Assembly: GCA_023249695.1 (NCBI GenBank)
Contig: JAHFCD010000118.1
Span: 1 to 7,000, forward strand
Origin: Elusimicrobiota bacterium
Lineage (GTDB): Bacteria; Elusimicrobiota; Elusimicrobia; UBA1565; UBA9628
Reading direction: 5' to 3'
Length of the DNA: 7,000 nt
Part shown: positions 6,281-7,000 of the stretch, one piece after another
Position numbering within the stretch: the first letter of the stretch is position 1
Layout: each line of letters starts with the position of its first letter
The notes under the pieces: generated by a model
The model's database searches: none
The model's input: the letters and a program-made list of their open reading frames with translations, nothing else
Told to the model about the DNA's origin: nothing
Position numbers and translations under genes: made by a program

Positions 6281-7000
6281 GTGAGCGAACCCGTCCTCTC
6301 CGTCCGCGGTCTGCGGACGCACTTCATCACGCGCGAACGGACCGTCAAGGCGGTCGACGGGGTCAGCTACGACCTCCACCCCGGAAAGACGCTCGCCGTC
6401 GTCGGAGAGTCGGGCTCGGGGAAGAGCGTCCACGCGCTGAGCATTCTCCGCCTGCTCCCGGAACCGCCCGCGAAGGTCGTCGGCGGAGAAATCCTGTTCA
6501 ACGGCCAGGATCTCCTGAAGATGTCCCAGGAGGAGATGCGCAAGATCCGCGGCAACCGCATCGCGATGATCTTCCAGGAGCCGATGACCAGCCTGAACCC
6601 CGTCATCAAGGTCGGGGAGCAGATCGCCGAGGCCGTCGTGCTCCATCAGGGCCTCACCCAGGAAAAGGCGATGGCCAAGGCCGTCGATCTCCTCAAGAAG
6701 GTCGGCATCCCGCACCCGGAAGAACGGGTGCATGATTATCCGCACCAGTTCTCCGGCGGCATGCGCCAGCGCGCGATGATCGCGATCGCGCTGTCCTGCG
6801 AGCCCGACGTCCTGATCGCCGACGAGCCGACGACCGCGCTCGACGTCACGATCCAGGCCCAGATCCTCGAGCTGATGAAGGACCTCCAGCGCGAATACCA
6901 CATGGCGATCGTGCTGATCACCCACAACATCGGCGTCGTCGCCGAGATGGCCGACGACGTCGTCGTCATGTACGCCGGGCGTCCCGTTGAGCACGCGTCC
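6281..7000 (+). CDS. Oligopeptide/dipeptide ABC transporter ATP-binding protein (DppD/OppD type), 3'-truncated by window edge
   Basis: ATP-hydrolysing subunit of a peptide (or nickel-type) importer at the inner face of the cytoplasmic membrane. The frame runs from GTG 6281 to base 7000, 240 codons with no stop. All nucleotide-binding elements are present: Walker A GESGSGKS (42-49), Q-loop Gln99 in [11 protein letters not shown] (97-107), signature FSGGMRQR (157-164), Walker B VLIADEP (177-183) with Glu182, D-loop ALD (186-188), H-loop His215. The strings EPMTSLNP and [16 protein letters not shown] identify the DppD/OppD/NikD subfamily. About 80-100 residues should be missing, including the Cys-containing oligopeptide-transporter C-terminal region. 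GTG 6281 gives the usual family N-terminus ([14 protein letters not shown]) but has no Shine-Dalgarno sequence; close spacing to the RAM gene suggests read-through or coupling. Permeases, binding protein and second ATPase are expected beyond the window. DppD versus OppD cannot be decided here. Confidence 0.95.
   Translation, partial: MSEPVLSVRGLRTHFITRERTVKAVDGVSYDLHPGKTLAVVGESGSGKSVHALSILRLLPEPPAKVVGGEILFNGQDLLKMSQEEMRKIRGNRIAMIFQEPMTSLNPVIKVGEQIAEAVVLHQGLTQEKAMAKAVDLLKKVGIPHPEERVHDYPHQFSGGMRQRAMIAIALSCEPDVLIADEPTTALDVTIQAQILELMKDLQREYHMAIVLITHNIGVVAEMADDVVVMYAGRPVEHAS

Noticed and set aside
6953..6964. 12-bp palindrome GACGACGTCGTC
   Set aside because: It is produced by Asp-Asp-Val-Val codons in the ABC ATPase with the usual G/C-ending codons.
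1..7000. Mobile elements, CRISPR arrays, tRNA or rRNA genes, toxin-antitoxin or defence genes
   Set aside because: I looked for repeats with regular spacers, terminal inverted repeats, transposase or nuclease motifs and RNA gene signatures on both strands and found none.

Overview
The window is GC-rich, densely coding bacterial chromosome. Third codon positions are almost all G or C, and the genes are housekeeping or metabolic types. There is no sign of phage, insertion sequence, CRISPR array, tRNA or rRNA. The species cannot be fixed from the sequence. Several genes start on GTG or lack a clear Shine-Dalgarno sequence, and the mix (Na-pump/propionyl-type carboxyltransferase, RF3, stand-alone RAM-domain protein, oligopeptide ABC ATPase) would fit a high-GC lineage known mostly from metagenomes, such as Elusimicrobiota. 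That placement is only a weak guess.

Layout. (1) Positions 1-3844, plus strand: the 3' 500 codons of a biotin-dependent acyl-CoA carboxyltransferase (PccB/MmdA family, 5' end outside the window), an OmpR/PhoB-type response regulator starting at GTG 1523, and peptide chain release factor 3 (prfC). (2) Positions 3857-5892, minus strand: a two-gene unit made of a membrane-anchored protein resembling glycoside-hydrolase TIM barrels and a secreted DUF192 protein, sharing a four-base ATGA stop/start overlap. It converges on prfC with only 12 bp between stop codons. (3) Positions 5893-6035: a 143-bp divergent intergenic region with a strong extended -10 promoter facing right. (4) Positions 6036-7000, plus strand: a stand-alone Lrp/AsnC ligand-binding (RAM) domain protein, then 11 bp later a DppD/OppD-type ATPase that runs off the end of the window. 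No stretch over 300 bases lacks a gene.

How the genes may work together. The carboxyltransferase moves carboxyl groups between biotin and a short acyl-CoA, but none of its biotin-carrying or membrane partners is visible. The response regulator has no kinase beside it. The minus-strand pair probably works at or outside the cytoplasmic membrane. The RAM protein and ATPase look co-transcribed, so an amino-acid-sensing protein may be linked to peptide uptake. I see no convincing undescribed multi-gene defence or mobile system. The best leads are the predicted TIM-barrel protein with its coupled DUF192 partner, the RAM/DppD pair, apparent leaderless or SD-less starts, and a perfect hairpin within an A/T-ending codon patch of the carboxyltransferase gene.
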